DNA from: JAAZFZ01 sp035647435
Lineage (GTDB): Bacteria > Bacillota > Clostridia > Oscillospirales > Acutalibacteraceae
Direction of reading: 5' to 3'
NCBI GenBank assembly: GCA_035647435.1
Contig: DASRNM010000061.1
Location: 1 to 22,063 of the forward strand
DNA length: 22,063 nt
Shown in pieces: positions 1-7,165 of the stretch (position 1 is its first letter; every line of letters begins with the position of its first letter). The notes below the pieces were generated by a model. It did not search any database, was not told the DNA's origin, and saw only the letters and a list, made by a program, of their open reading frames with translations. A program made the translations under genes and the position numbers.

Positions 1-165
1 AAGCATGTTAAATCGGTCAATGAAAAGGTGCTGTATACCGTTGACTTGCTCCACGCCACTATCCACGATGGGAAGCAAGTGACTTTCCAATATTTTGAGT
101 ACACGGTGACAAAGAAAAAGGTCTTGAAGCACGGCGGGCAATCGGTAGTGTGTTTCTTTTGGTAG
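1..165 (+). pseudogene. WYL-domain transcriptional regulator, C-terminal fragment, truncated
   Basis: An open frame enters from the left edge and stops at TAG 163-165. The visible 54 residues include the segment FQYFEYTVTKKKVLKHGG, which matches the first strands of the WYL ligand-binding domain of DeoR-like regulators (typical pattern: isFqYfeYt..kekvlkhdG). In intact proteins this is followed by a 'SPYAL-W' strand and roughly 100 more residues. Here the protein ends just after the G-G turn with SVVCFFW and a stop, so the domain is cut short. The start lies outside the window. It converges with the minus-strand DUF4314 gene. The family assignment is from motif memory; the truncation is directly visible. 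Confidence 0.55.
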
Positions 166-260
166 TCACATATTACCGTCATTAAGGGGACATATCAAGC
201 TAATTCTGAGCATAAACTACACAATCTTTTAAGGTGCATTTTCGCTGTAAATTATGTAGA

Positions 261-491
261 TTATAGCTCTATTTTTTCGCACAAATCCTCGCCAAAAGCA
301 ACTCCTAGAGAACCACCTTTATCCCAAGAAACGTGGATTGTTCCAATATCGTCAACTGAAATAACCGTACCGAGGTCGCCATGCTGTAACTTACTGTATG
401 GGTCGTTCATATGGAGCAACTTCACACGAGTGCCTTTGGGATATTGTTTTCTGATAGACTCAACGATTTCTCTTGAAGGAAAGCTATTCAT
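261..491 (-). CDS. DUF4314-domain small protein
   Basis: This 76-residue protein has the layout of DUF4314 proteins: an N-terminal helix (SREIVESIRKQYPKGTRVKL), then MNDPYSKLQHGDLGTVISVDDIGTIHV in an SH3-like beta fold, ending in a W-D-x-G-G-S-L and E-D sequence. Such proteins are common cargo of Firmicutes integrative and conjugative elements and their biochemical role is unknown. The ATG overlaps the end of the upstream 224-aa gene by 8 bases, so the two are translationally coupled. The length is normal for the family. I see no strong hairpin terminator downstream. Confidence 0.75.
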   Translation of the reverse strand: MNSFPSREIVESIRKQYPKGTRVKLLHMNDPYSKLQHGDLGTVISVDDIGTIHVSWDKGGSLGVAFGEDLCEKIEL

Positions 492-1158
492 TATCGTTCA
501 CCTCACTTTTTGGCACTTTGAAAGCGGAACTACCAGTCAGCTTGGAAAGTAGAATTTTGCGTTCTAATTTATACACTGAGCCGATGAAACCCAGTCGTAA
601 AATGAAACAGCGAAATGCGTATTTTTCATTATCTATTGGCTTTGCTGTGGCTGTAATTCGTTGCTGTGTTTTCGCCATTTCGCAAAGTGCAGATATGAAG
701 TGGGTGTACGCTTTTACTTCGTCTGCTGTTGATTCGAATGGAAACCACGGAAATGAAACTCTGTCCTCGGTTTTTATAACAGGTAAGCTATCCACACCAA
801 GGGCCTTTTTAATAAGTGATGCTTTGCTTTCAACAAGGCGTTCAAGGTTCAAAAGTGCCGTGTCAGTGAAGCCCTCCAACGGAAGCTCGATTACAAGCCC
901 CGTGTCGCCTTGCGCTGCGCTTTCCGTTTCCTCGAAGGCAAACCCTCGACGAACTAAGCTATCGAGCAGTTCTTCAACCTCTTCGCTGTCGGTGCAATCA
1001 TCAGAAACAAGCGTTCCAGTCTTATCAATGGTGAAACAATCCACCTCATAAGCAAATGTCGGAGCACCGAGGTATTTTGTAGGGGAGTTTAGTTCCTGAC
1101 TAATCGCACCCACGAGCGATTTGCGTTCTTGACCTGTTACATTAAATTTTATTTGCAT
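484..1158 (-). CDS. Mobile-element cargo protein of unknown function (224 aa)
   Basis: This soluble 224-residue protein opens with MQIKFNVTGQERKSLVGAIS, continues with YLGAPTFAYEVDCFTIDKTGTL, and has an acidic middle (DDCTDSEEVEELLDSL). This layout resembles proteins found next to DUF4314 genes in Firmicutes conjugative elements, sometimes labelled 'virulence-related' without experimental basis. I see no catalytic motif, membrane segment or signal peptide. The start is well supported: GGAGGT lies 7 bases before the ATG, and a perfect 7-bp inverted repeat sits just upstream of that site. It forms a two-gene unit with the DUF4314 gene, which it overlaps by 8 bases. Function is not assigned. Confidence 0.7.
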   Translation of the reverse strand: MQIKFNVTGQERKSLVGAISQELNSPTKYLGAPTFAYEVDCFTIDKTGTLVSDDCTDSEEVEELLDSLVRRGFAFEETESAAQGDTGLVIELPLEGFTDTALLNLERLVESKASLIKKALGVDSLPVIKTEDRVSFPWFPFESTADEVKAYTHFISALCEMAKTQQRITATAKPIDNEKYAFRCFILRLGFIGSVYKLERKILLSKLTGSSAFKVPKSEVNDNE

Positions 1159-1179
1159 TTCAAGTACCTCCTTTTTATT

Positions 1180-1196
1180 AACCGAAATGTTCGGTT
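1180..1196. promoter_or_regulatory. Inverted repeat in the 5' leader of the 224-aa gene
   Basis: AACCGAA-ATG-TTCGGTT is a perfect 7-bp inverted repeat with a 3-base loop, immediately 5' (minus strand) of the ribosome site of the gene starting at 1158. It could be a small operator or an mRNA hairpin affecting translation of the coupled pair. It is not followed by a T-run in either direction, so it is not a terminator. Confidence 0.35.
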
Positions 1197-1267
1197 TGGG
1201 GTACTTACATATATCACTCTAAAGCCACATAATAGCAAGGGGTATGTGAAGTAAATTTTGAGGCTAC

Positions 1268-2197
1268 TTATTGTGTATTTGACACAAGCCTCTGCTTCAG
1301 AGCATCAAAAAACGCCCTGCCTTTGATGGGAAGTCCATCGGCAAGACGCTCATTCTCGAAGTTGAATCTGGTTTCCAGCTCGTTCACACTGTAGTCTGCA
1401 CGGAACTTTCGCCATGTCCGACTATCCCAGTCCTTGAGCTTTGCCCACAGTTCGGGGTAATGCTTGTATAGTTGCCTAAGCTCTGAAAGAGACTGTAGCG
1501 GGCAGCACCAGCAGGACACCCGACGAAACAATCTATAAAGGCCGTCCCAATCAAACCCGTGGTCATAGCAATATTGCAAGCAATCTGCCTCCGTCATACC
1601 CCAGTCGACAAGGGGATGTACATGATTTTTTGCTTGATTGTTTTTCCGTGCAAGTCTGTATGTTTCGTCAGCAGCAAGGCCAATGTAGTCGATAATCTCG
1701 TACTGCTCACGAAGCGGACGAAGGAATTGTTCCCTGGGCGTATCCTTCAAGCGGTTTGTACACCAGCGTTGCCTTGGTCCCGCCCAACCATAACCGAGGT
1801 GTTCGCCACCATACTGCGCAGTAAAAGCTTCCTTATGCCGACGCTTGACAGGCGCTTGCATAAAATAATACTCATAGGTATGTGGAGCCTTTATGATTGT
1901 GATCGGCATCTTGATATGATGCTCCAGCTTTTTTATATGCTCATACATAGCGGGAAATTCAAGCCCGGTATCGCAAAATAAAATGATGTCGATTGGCATT
2001 CGCCTCTCCAGCATCATATGGGCGGCGTCTGTGGAGCGATTTCCAAGGCAGCTGTAGCGAGAGAATTGCAAGCCGCCTGCCGTGAGTTGGCTACAATAAA
2101 AACTGGCAAAGTAGCCATAACGTACGATTTCGCACTCCGGTGCAAATATATCATTCGTGCGGTCGGCCAGGTCTATAACCGTCACGAACCGAGACAA
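1268..2197 (-). CDS. PAPS-reductase-like protein with degenerate PP-loop
   Basis: The body matches the phosphoadenosine-phosphosulfate reductase-like branch of the adenine-nucleotide alpha-hydrolase fold often found on mobile elements. It shows MLERRMPIDIILFCDTGLEF, FPAMYEHI, the GPRQRWCTNRLK segment, DYIGLAADETYRLA, and the Cys cluster VSCWCCPLQSLSEL followed by YPELWAKLKDWD. By alignment from the conserved MMLER helix back, the nucleotide loop (normally SGGKDST) reads CLGNRST: the first Ser, one Gly and the Asp are replaced. Family members normally start about ten residues before this loop, but here some 50 extra residues precede it, from a TTG with no clear ribosome site, so the true start is uncertain. 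It may be an altered or inactive enzyme. The orientation is divergent from the HTH-HD gene. Confidence 0.65.
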   Translation of the reverse strand: MSRFVTVIDLADRTNDIFAPECEIVRYGYFASFYCSQLTAGGLQFSRYSCLGNRSTDAAHMMLERRMPIDIILFCDTGLEFPAMYEHIKKLEHHIKMPITIIKAPHTYEYYFMQAPVKRRHKEAFTAQYGGEHLGYGWAGPRQRWCTNRLKDTPREQFLRPLREQYEIIDYIGLAADETYRLARKNNQAKNHVHPLVDWGMTEADCLQYCYDHGFDWDGLYRLFRRVSCWCCPLQSLSELRQLYKHYPELWAKLKDWDSRTWRKFRADYSVNELETRFNFENERLADGLPIKGRAFFDALKQRLVSNTQ

Positions 2198-2330
2198 TCA
2201 GAAGATAATAGATCTGACATTCAAGTCTTGCTTGAGTGTGAATTAGAAACTTCAATATGCACTTGCTGTTATAGAACTCAAAACTGCGGTATGATTACAT
2301 TGAGGACAGGAAGAAAGGCGGTACACGGCC

Positions 2331-3167
2331 ATGAGTATAGGAAGCAAGATTTATCAGAAGCGTAAGCTGCTTGAAATGACTCAAAATCAACTTTCGGAAG
2401 CGGTAGGTGTATCATTCCAGGCAGTCAGCGCATGGGAGAGAGATGAGTACCTACCAGATACGCAAAAGCTGCTGGATATTGCAAAAGTCTTGGGAACTAC
2501 TGTTGCTTTCCTGCTAGATGAGGACATAGCAGACGTGCCCAACTGGGGGTTGCGTGACAGGGCGTTTTCCGAAGAGCATATGTACACCTTTGTTAAAGCG
2601 ACTGCCACAGCAAAATCGCTGAATGGGACCCTCAGGGCCTTGCCCTTTGCCAAAGACAAGCACAAGGATCAGTTCCGCAAGGGAAAAGACTATGTCCCCT
2701 ACATCAACCACCCACTGACGATTACCTGCCACGCACTGGCGATGGGTATTCAAGATGATGATGTTCTGGCAGCTATCCTGCTGCACGATGTGGTGGAAGA
2801 TTGCCAGGTAACACTTGATGAGTTGCCCGCCAATGATAAGGTGAAGGATATCGTAGACAGGGTAAGCAAAGCAGAATTGCCGGGAGAAGAGAGAAGCGTT
2901 TTCAAGAAACGCTACCACGCCCGCATCATGGAAAACTCGGCCGCTTCCCTCGTCAAGATTATGGACCGATGCAATAACTTGTCGATGATGGCTACAGGAT
3001 TTGACAGAGATAAGATGATCACTTACATCGTCGAGACCGAGGAGTATGTATTTCCGTTAATTGAGAAGCTAAAAGACACCGAACCACAGTATAGTAACGC
3101 TTTGTTCCTAATTAAGTATCAGATGCTCAGTGTGATGGGGACAGCAAAGAGACTGTTAGCCAAATAA
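2331..3167 (+). CDS. XRE-family HTH fused to MESH1/SpoT-like HD hydrolase domain
   Basis: Residues 1-62 form an XRE/Cro helix-turn-helix (IYQKRKLLEMTQNQLSEAVG, then VSFQAVSAWERDEYLPD and KLLDIAKVLGTTVAFLL). From about residue 108 comes an HD domain of the RelA/SpoT/MESH1 type: KDQFRKGKDYVPYINHPL (H127), VLAAILLHDVVEDC (H152 D153, E156 D157) and SLVKIMDRCNNL (D212). These are the metal and catalytic positions of (p)ppGpp pyrophosphohydrolases, and all appear intact. I see no synthetase domain. Start: ATG 2331, after a GAAAGGCGG-like ribosome site. A 100-aa gene follows 16 bases later, so an operon is likely. The inference is a DNA-binding regulator that also hydrolyses or senses an alarmone-like nucleotide; the substrate is not shown by sequence. 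Confidence 0.85.
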   Translation: MSIGSKIYQKRKLLEMTQNQLSEAVGVSFQAVSAWERDEYLPDTQKLLDIAKVLGTTVAFLLDEDIADVPNWGLRDRAFSEEHMYTFVKATATAKSLNGTLRALPFAKDKHKDQFRKGKDYVPYINHPLTITCHALAMGIQDDDVLAAILLHDVVEDCQVTLDELPANDKVKDIVDRVSKAELPGEERSVFKKRYHARIMENSAASLVKIMDRCNNLSMMATGFDRDKMITYIVETEEYVFPLIEKLKDTEPQYSNALFLIKYQMLSVMGTAKRLLAK

Positions 3168-3183
3168 GACTGGAGGTATCCCA

Positions 3184-3486
3184 ATGCATGAGTTGTATCA
3201 GGAAGTGCCTATAGACCAAGTGATTCCGGAGGAATTGCCACGGGAAAAGAACAATGACGATAAGCGAGAATCGTTCTACTGCCCTGTATACGAGGGGTAT
3301 ATTGAGGACTATGACTGCTCAGAAATTAGCGTAGGCATCCGATACGAGAGGTTTTTCAACGATGGGATCCCATTTTTGATGGACATTGATATGGCAGTGG
3401 CGCGCAAAGAGCGTTGTTTCAGCTGTGTACGCTTTCCGCCGCACTTCCAGCCTCCAGTATGGAACGGTGGCCGGGAAAAAGCTTGA
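3184..3486 (+). CDS. Hypothetical four-cysteine protein (100 aa)
   Basis: This small soluble protein starts at an ATG with GGAGGT 7 bases upstream (TGGAGGTATCCCA). Four cysteines (C33, C45, and the C78-x2-C81 pair) suggest a structural metal site. The segment IRYERFFNDGIPFLMDIDMA is probably the conserved core. The family is not recognised with certainty; similar short Cys-containing proteins occur in accessory regions of gut Clostridia. It follows the HTH-HD gene by 16 bases and precedes the 144-aa Cys protein by 28 bases, so these three genes are probably one transcript. Confidence 0.6.
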   Translation: MHELYQEVPIDQVIPEELPREKNNDDKRESFYCPVYEGYIEDYDCSEISVGIRYERFFNDGIPFLMDIDMAVARKERCFSCVRFPPHFQPPVWNGGREKA

Positions 3487-3514
3487 TGCTGGAAATGTAA
3501 AGGAAGAGTACATT

Positions 3515-3949
3515 ATGGATAAGCGTAGCGAAATTTTGAACCAGGGTCTAAAGGGATTCATTGTCACTTGCGCAGAATGTGGGAAAAAGGCTGTGGGTTT
3601 CGGACGACTGAAAAAGATTGGAGGCTTCATGGATGAAGTGTTTCAAAGCGAAGCTGACCGTAACCCCTTTTTATTCCAGGGCATCACTGGTTCACAGGCC
3701 ATACCGCGTGAACATGTGACCTCTGTCGTCTCCCTTTTAAAGGTGGGGGATTTGCGCGATCTCAACAATTATATGACGGCTAACTGCAAATTCACTAAAG
3801 GAATCGATGCTTATTGCTACCAGTGCAACTTGGTATACTGTCATGAGCATTATAAAACTTATGTAATATATGCCCATGATTATCCGGGGTGGTATGAGAG
3901 TACTGAAGGAACATGTCCTCAAGGACATATACGGTCCATCGATGATTGA
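3515..3949 (+). CDS. Hypothetical zinc-binding protein (144 aa)
   Basis: I start this at ATG 3515 because AGGAAGAG lies 6 bases upstream; the frame stays open further upstream but overlaps the preceding gene. The protein has an N-terminal C19-x2-C22 pair (TCAECGKK), a second knuckle C101-x2-C104 (YCYQCNLVYCHEHY, with C109, H110 and H112 nearby) and a final CPQGH (C134, H138). This looks like one or two zinc-ribbon or treble-clef sites. There is no membrane segment or signal peptide. I do not recognise the family. It is the last gene before an approximately 300-base gene-free tail that ends in a strong terminator. Confidence 0.65.
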   Translation: MDKRSEILNQGLKGFIVTCAECGKKAVGFGRLKKIGGFMDEVFQSEADRNPFLFQGITGSQAIPREHVTSVVSLLKVGDLRDLNNYMTANCKFTKGIDAYCYQCNLVYCHEHYKTYVIYAHDYPGWYESTEGTCPQGHIRSIDD

Positions 3950-4250
3950 CATTTTACATATCGGAAAGCACACGGTGGCTACCATATCGGTACTCATTGC
4001 CTTAGCAAGAAGTAGAATCAGACCATATGAGACCTACCGTTAACGAATAGAAGAGACATATTCTGTTACGCAATTTGGGTGTTTGTTCAACAGGCAAGAG
4101 CCGCTTTTTGTCCCTTTAGTCCTTTCTGTCCGCTATGCCAAAGGCAGGGGGCATCAAAAAAGGCACTTGAACGCGGGTGCATTCTATATAAAACAGGTGC
4201 ATTGTATCAATCGTTTAGTCATTTGCCACCGGATTAAAGCTGGGCACAAG
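3950..4250. other. Gene-free tail of the accessory region, with a 20-bp-period repeat
   Basis: No coding frame here has a ribosome site or a recognisable motif. The segment holds two copies of GGTGCATTSTAT (4176-4187 and 4196-4207), exactly 20 bases apart, and ends in the hairpin terminator at 4251-4280. It may be a long 3' untranslated region of the HTH-HD operon or contain a small RNA. It may also hold the end of a mobile element, but no integrase or target-site repeat is visible. Confidence 0.3.
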
Positions 4251-4280
4251 TCGCGCATCAAAATTGGTGCGTGATTTTTT
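4251..4280 (+). terminator. Strong intrinsic terminator
   Basis: Arms TCGCGCATCA and TGGTGCGTGA pair over 10 positions (including two G-U pairs) around an AAAT loop and are followed by six T. It is the only terminator seen downstream of the plus-strand genes 2331-3949. Confidence 0.8.
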
Positions 4281-4402
4281 ATTTACAATTTGCGTCGAGA
4301 TGGCATATTTTTCGTTGCTTCTTCACACCAGCCTGAAGCTGCACGCTTTATTATCACGCAGAGGATCTGTGAATATTTTGCACTGCGAATTAAGAAATCT
4401 AA

Positions 4403-4431
4403 TTGATAAGAATTGAAAGATATGGTATATT
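4403..4431 (+). promoter_or_regulatory. Sigma-A type promoter for the MBL/LuxR pair
   Basis: TTGATA at 4403-4408 and TATATT at 4426-4431 are separated by 17 bases. Transcription would start near 4438, about 50 bases before the hydrolase start codon. Confidence 0.55.
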
Positions 4432-4488
4432 AAAAATAGTTGAAACTTAAATAGTTCTAATATATTAGCTGAAAAGGTTTGAGGAGAA

Positions 4489-5199
4489 TTGAAAATCTTA
4501 AATATCGGCAATTTAATGGTTAACAGCTACTTGATTGATACAGGGCGTGGATATATTCTTGTTGATACGGGTTACCCTGGCGGTTATACAAGGTTTTGCA
4601 AAAAGATTAAGTCCATCGGTATTAATATCGATGAGATAAAATACATATTTATAACGCATGTTCATTATGACCATGTAGGTTTTTTGAGCGAGTTGATGAG
4701 GGCAACACAGGCAAAAATTATATTGCACAATAGAGCCGTTGAGAAGTTGAAAGCCGGCAAGAGCATTTTTGGAAAAGAATTTTATACTTTTAAGAGGGCG
4801 AAACGACTTTTTAGTCTTGTCAATTTGGTATCTGATAACAGTAGCTTTGAACCAATAGACGAGCCTGATAGGTATGTTGAGGTTGTTAATGCTATTGAAC
4901 AGATTGAGGTTTTGGGTGTTAGGCTGTCAATATTGACGCTTCCTGGGCACACAGAGGATTCAATTGGTCTAATGCTTGAGGACGGTAGCTTGTTTTGCGG
5001 TGATGCGGCAATGAATGGGTTTCCGAGCAAAAACAGATATTCGATTCTGGTTGAGGATTTAACCAACTATGAAGAATCCTGGAATGTGATGTTGAAATCA
5101 AAACCGAAAATAATATACCCCGGGCATGGTAAGCCGTTTTATCCATTAGATTTAAGTAAATTTAAAAATACTCATAACGGAAAGCTGTACCCAATGTGA
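4489..5199 (+). CDS. MBL-fold metallo-hydrolase
   Basis: This 236-residue protein of the metallo-beta-lactamase superfamily carries the complete metal-ligand set: H57-x-H59-x-D61-H62 (THVHYDHVG), H154 (LPGHTEDSIG), D172 (FCGDAA) and H213 (YPGHGKP). The superfamily covers glyoxalase II-like enzymes, lactonases and other hydrolases; the size and layout are close to N-acyl-homoserine-lactonase-like members, but substrate cannot be read from sequence. It is cytoplasmic, with no signal peptide. The start is a TTG with GAGGAG only two bases away, unusually tight; the next Met (codon 10) has no ribosome site. A LuxR-type regulator follows after 45 bases, probably in the same transcript. Confidence 0.88.
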   Translation: MKILNIGNLMVNSYLIDTGRGYILVDTGYPGGYTRFCKKIKSIGINIDEIKYIFITHVHYDHVGFLSELMRATQAKIILHNRAVEKLKAGKSIFGKEFYTFKRAKRLFSLVNLVSDNSSFEPIDEPDRYVEVVNAIEQIEVLGVRLSILTLPGHTEDSIGLMLEDGSLFCGDAAMNGFPSKNRYSILVEDLTNYEESWNVMLKSKPKIIYPGHGKPFYPLDLSKFKNTHNGKLYPM

Positions 5200-5244
5200 A
5201 AATACACAAGAGGATAAATTCAATTTAAGGTAGGGATAAAAGGG

Positions 5245-6324
5245 ATGGATAACAAAAAAATTGTACAGTTTAATAACTTTATAAATAAAGGGTATGAATG
5301 TTTATCCTTCACCGAATTTCTAAAGCTTGCTATTATGAATCTTCACGATTTTGTGATGTATGACAGCGGCATGTTTTATTGTGAAACCAGTAAGGATTGC
5401 AGTTTTTTCAAGCCTTATCTCGGTGGCAGTGTGAATGACTATTATAATAAACAGGAGTTTAAAGAAAAGGACCAATTTCTTAAAAAAGGAAAGAAAGATT
5501 ATTTGAGCAACAGGTCGAATGTCTATAAATCATCGGATTATAAACATGGCCTCGTCTGCGTTGAAGATGAGCCGAGAAATTCTTTTTTGGATTCGCAAGA
5601 GGATTTTAACATCGCTTGCATACGAATCGTATATGATGGTAGATTTTTGGGAGAAATATATCTTCACCGAAGCAAGGATAAGCCTGATTTTGATGATGAT
5701 GAATTGTTTATTCTTAGCTTAATGCAACCTCACATTTCTACAATATTCAATATCATACATACAATAACGGCGATTAAATATGTTGAGTCGAACAATAAAC
5801 CTAATTCCGCTCCCGGGGTATGTATTTTTGACTTGGACATGTGCCTTTCGGGTGGTAACAACACAGGTGTTGAAATGTTAAAGGTTTGCACAATTCACAA
5901 TTCAAGTATTTTGTATCATATTAAAGAGATTAGCAGCGAGATGATAGTGAGCAATCTTTGTGGGGGAGAAAGCGTTGATTATTTTTCAACAACAATAAAA
6001 ACTCAAAATGGCGGGCTTAAAATAAAAATATATTTTGACAAAACCGAAAAAAATGATAGAGATAATATGCTTATTGTAGTCATGCAATACAGTGACAAAA
6101 GTGAATTGGCGGAAGAATATAAATATAAGTTCACAAAAAGACAAGCTGATATTATAGATGGGCTTATTCAAGGAAAAAACAATTTGCAGCTTGCTTCAAA
6201 TCTTCACATTTCAGAAAACACAGTAAAAACCCACATTAAAAACATTTATAAAAAGACAGGGACAAACAATCGCACCGAGCTCTCATATGTTTTGATGCTC
6301 AACAAATCCGAAATATGCAATTGA
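5245..6324 (+). CDS. LuxR-type HTH transcriptional regulator
   Basis: The C-terminal 65 residues form a LuxR/FixJ helix-turn-helix: FTKRQADIIDGLIQGKNN, LQLASNLHISENTVKTHIKN, IYKKTGTNNRTEL. The first 250 residues have no receiver-type phospho-acceptor site that I can see. The part at about residues 20-180 (LSFTEFLKLAIMNLHDF, then FLGEIYLHRSKDKPDFDDDE and LFILSLMQPHISTIF) resembles a GAF-like sensory domain. The start is ATG 5245, with AGGGATAAAAGGG just upstream. It lies directly downstream of the MBL hydrolase and ends at a symmetric hairpin terminator. The paired arrangement suggests a small-molecule-responsive regulator, but the ligand is unknown. Confidence 0.85.
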   Translation: MDNKKIVQFNNFINKGYECLSFTEFLKLAIMNLHDFVMYDSGMFYCETSKDCSFFKPYLGGSVNDYYNKQEFKEKDQFLKKGKKDYLSNRSNVYKSSDYKHGLVCVEDEPRNSFLDSQEDFNIACIRIVYDGRFLGEIYLHRSKDKPDFDDDELFILSLMQPHISTIFNIIHTITAIKYVESNNKPNSAPGVCIFDLDMCLSGGNNTGVEMLKVCTIHNSSILYHIKEISSEMIVSNLCGGESVDYFSTTIKTQNGGLKIKIYFDKTEKNDRDNMLIVVMQYSDKSELAEEYKYKFTKRQADIIDGLIQGKNNLQLASNLHISENTVKTHIKNIYKKTGTNNRTELSYVLMLNKSEICN

Positions 6325-6329
6325 ATGTT

Positions 6330-6355
6330 AAAATCACCCATATGGGTGATTTTTT
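6330..6355 (+). terminator. Intrinsic terminator after the LuxR gene
   Basis: AAAATCACCC-ATAT-GGGTGATTTT is a perfect inverted repeat running into a T-run. It separates the LuxR unit from the zinc-ribbon genes. Confidence 0.85.
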
Positions 6356-6380
6356 AATTAAATAAAAAGTGTTAATGTTA

Positions 6381-6408
6381 TTGTGTGGCAATATAAATAT
6401 AGTATTAT
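6381..6408 (+). promoter_or_regulatory. Candidate promoter of the first zinc-ribbon gene
   Basis: TTGTGT at 6381-6386 and TATTAT at 6403-6408 are 16 bases apart. The predicted start near 6415 lies after the ATG at 6411, which supports the downstream start at 6429. Confidence 0.45.
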
Positions 6409-6428
6409 AGATGAAAGAGGTAATGTTA

Positions 6429-7106
6429 ATGAAAACAGGCAAATTCGGGTTAAGTTTTATAATGGTAAGCATTTTAGCTTTTGTGTTGGGCTTTTTCGGC
6501 TTTACCGAAATCCTTGTTTTGGTTTTGGGGTTTGGTGTAATTGCAGAAAGAGACAAATGGCTCACAAAGCAAACACTACAAGCACTTTATCTTAGACTTA
6601 GTTACAGCATAACAATCATGGTTTTGGGCTGGGTATTTACCGCATTTTCATGGTTATTCGGAATATTCAAAGCATACAATGCGGTTACGGTTATTTCAGA
6701 TATCCAAGCGGTTATAAACACAGTGTTATACATAGGGCTGTTTGCGTTGTCTGTTTTTGCTGTTCTTAATCTTTTCAAAGGGAAAGATGCATCAGTTCCA
6801 CTCATATCTAAGCTTGCCGACTATACTTTGAATAATGTGCCGATTAAAACAAACATAACTCCAAACAATGCCCCTTATGATGTTGCACAAGGTGCTCAAT
6901 GGCAGAATCAACCACAACAGCAGGCCCCACAGACGCAAGCTCCCATGCCCGTTCAGGCAACAGTAACTCAACCTTCAGAAGTTGAAGTTAATGAAAGCCC
7001 AGTTGGCAATGAAGAAGTAAAAGATGACGGCTCATGGATGTGCTCGTGCGGTCAAAGGAATGACGGAAATTTTTGCGTAATGTGCGGTAGCTCAAAAGAT
7101 ATTTAG
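6429..7106 (+). CDS. Membrane protein with C-terminal zinc ribbon (225 aa)
   Basis: Hydrophobic helices cover about residues 5-30, 55-80 and 95-115 (FIMVSILAFVLGFFGF; ITIMVLGWVFTAFSWLFGIF; VLYIGLFALSVFAVLNLF). A Gln/Pro-rich linker follows (NQPQQQAPQTQAPMPVQ), then a compact zinc ribbon at the end (WMCSCGQRNDGNFCVMCGS; C205, C207, C216, C219). The tail is probably cytoplasmic. The start at 6429 is chosen because AAAGAGG lies 8 bases upstream; in-frame ATGs at 6411 and 6423 overlap or precede the ribosome site. No enzyme motif is seen. Two further zinc-ribbon membrane proteins follow. Function unknown. Confidence 0.75.
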   Translation: MKTGKFGLSFIMVSILAFVLGFFGFTEILVLVLGFGVIAERDKWLTKQTLQALYLRLSYSITIMVLGWVFTAFSWLFGIFKAYNAVTVISDIQAVINTVLYIGLFALSVFAVLNLFKGKDASVPLISKLADYTLNNVPIKTNITPNNAPYDVAQGAQWQNQPQQQAPQTQAPMPVQATVTQPSEVEVNESPVGNEEVKDDGSWMCSCGQRNDGNFCVMCGSSKDI

Positions 7107-7165
7107 CAATAAACTGATTATTATTTCAAAAATCTTAAAATATAAATTTATAAGGAGGGGCAACT

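Noticed and set aside
473..1051. 192-aa plus-strand open frame over the 224-aa gene
   Set aside because: It is a low-complexity Ser-rich mirror of the minus-strand gene, which has a good ribosome site and coupling to DUF4314.
2018..2365. 115-aa plus-strand open frame antisense to the PAPS-like gene
   Set aside because: It overlaps the PAPS-like gene and the HTH-HD start, has no ribosome site and no recognisable motif. The minus-strand reading has clear family motifs.
4083..4274. 63-aa open frame in the gap after the Cys-rich genes
   Set aside because: It has no ribosome site and no family resemblance, and it runs into the terminator hairpin.
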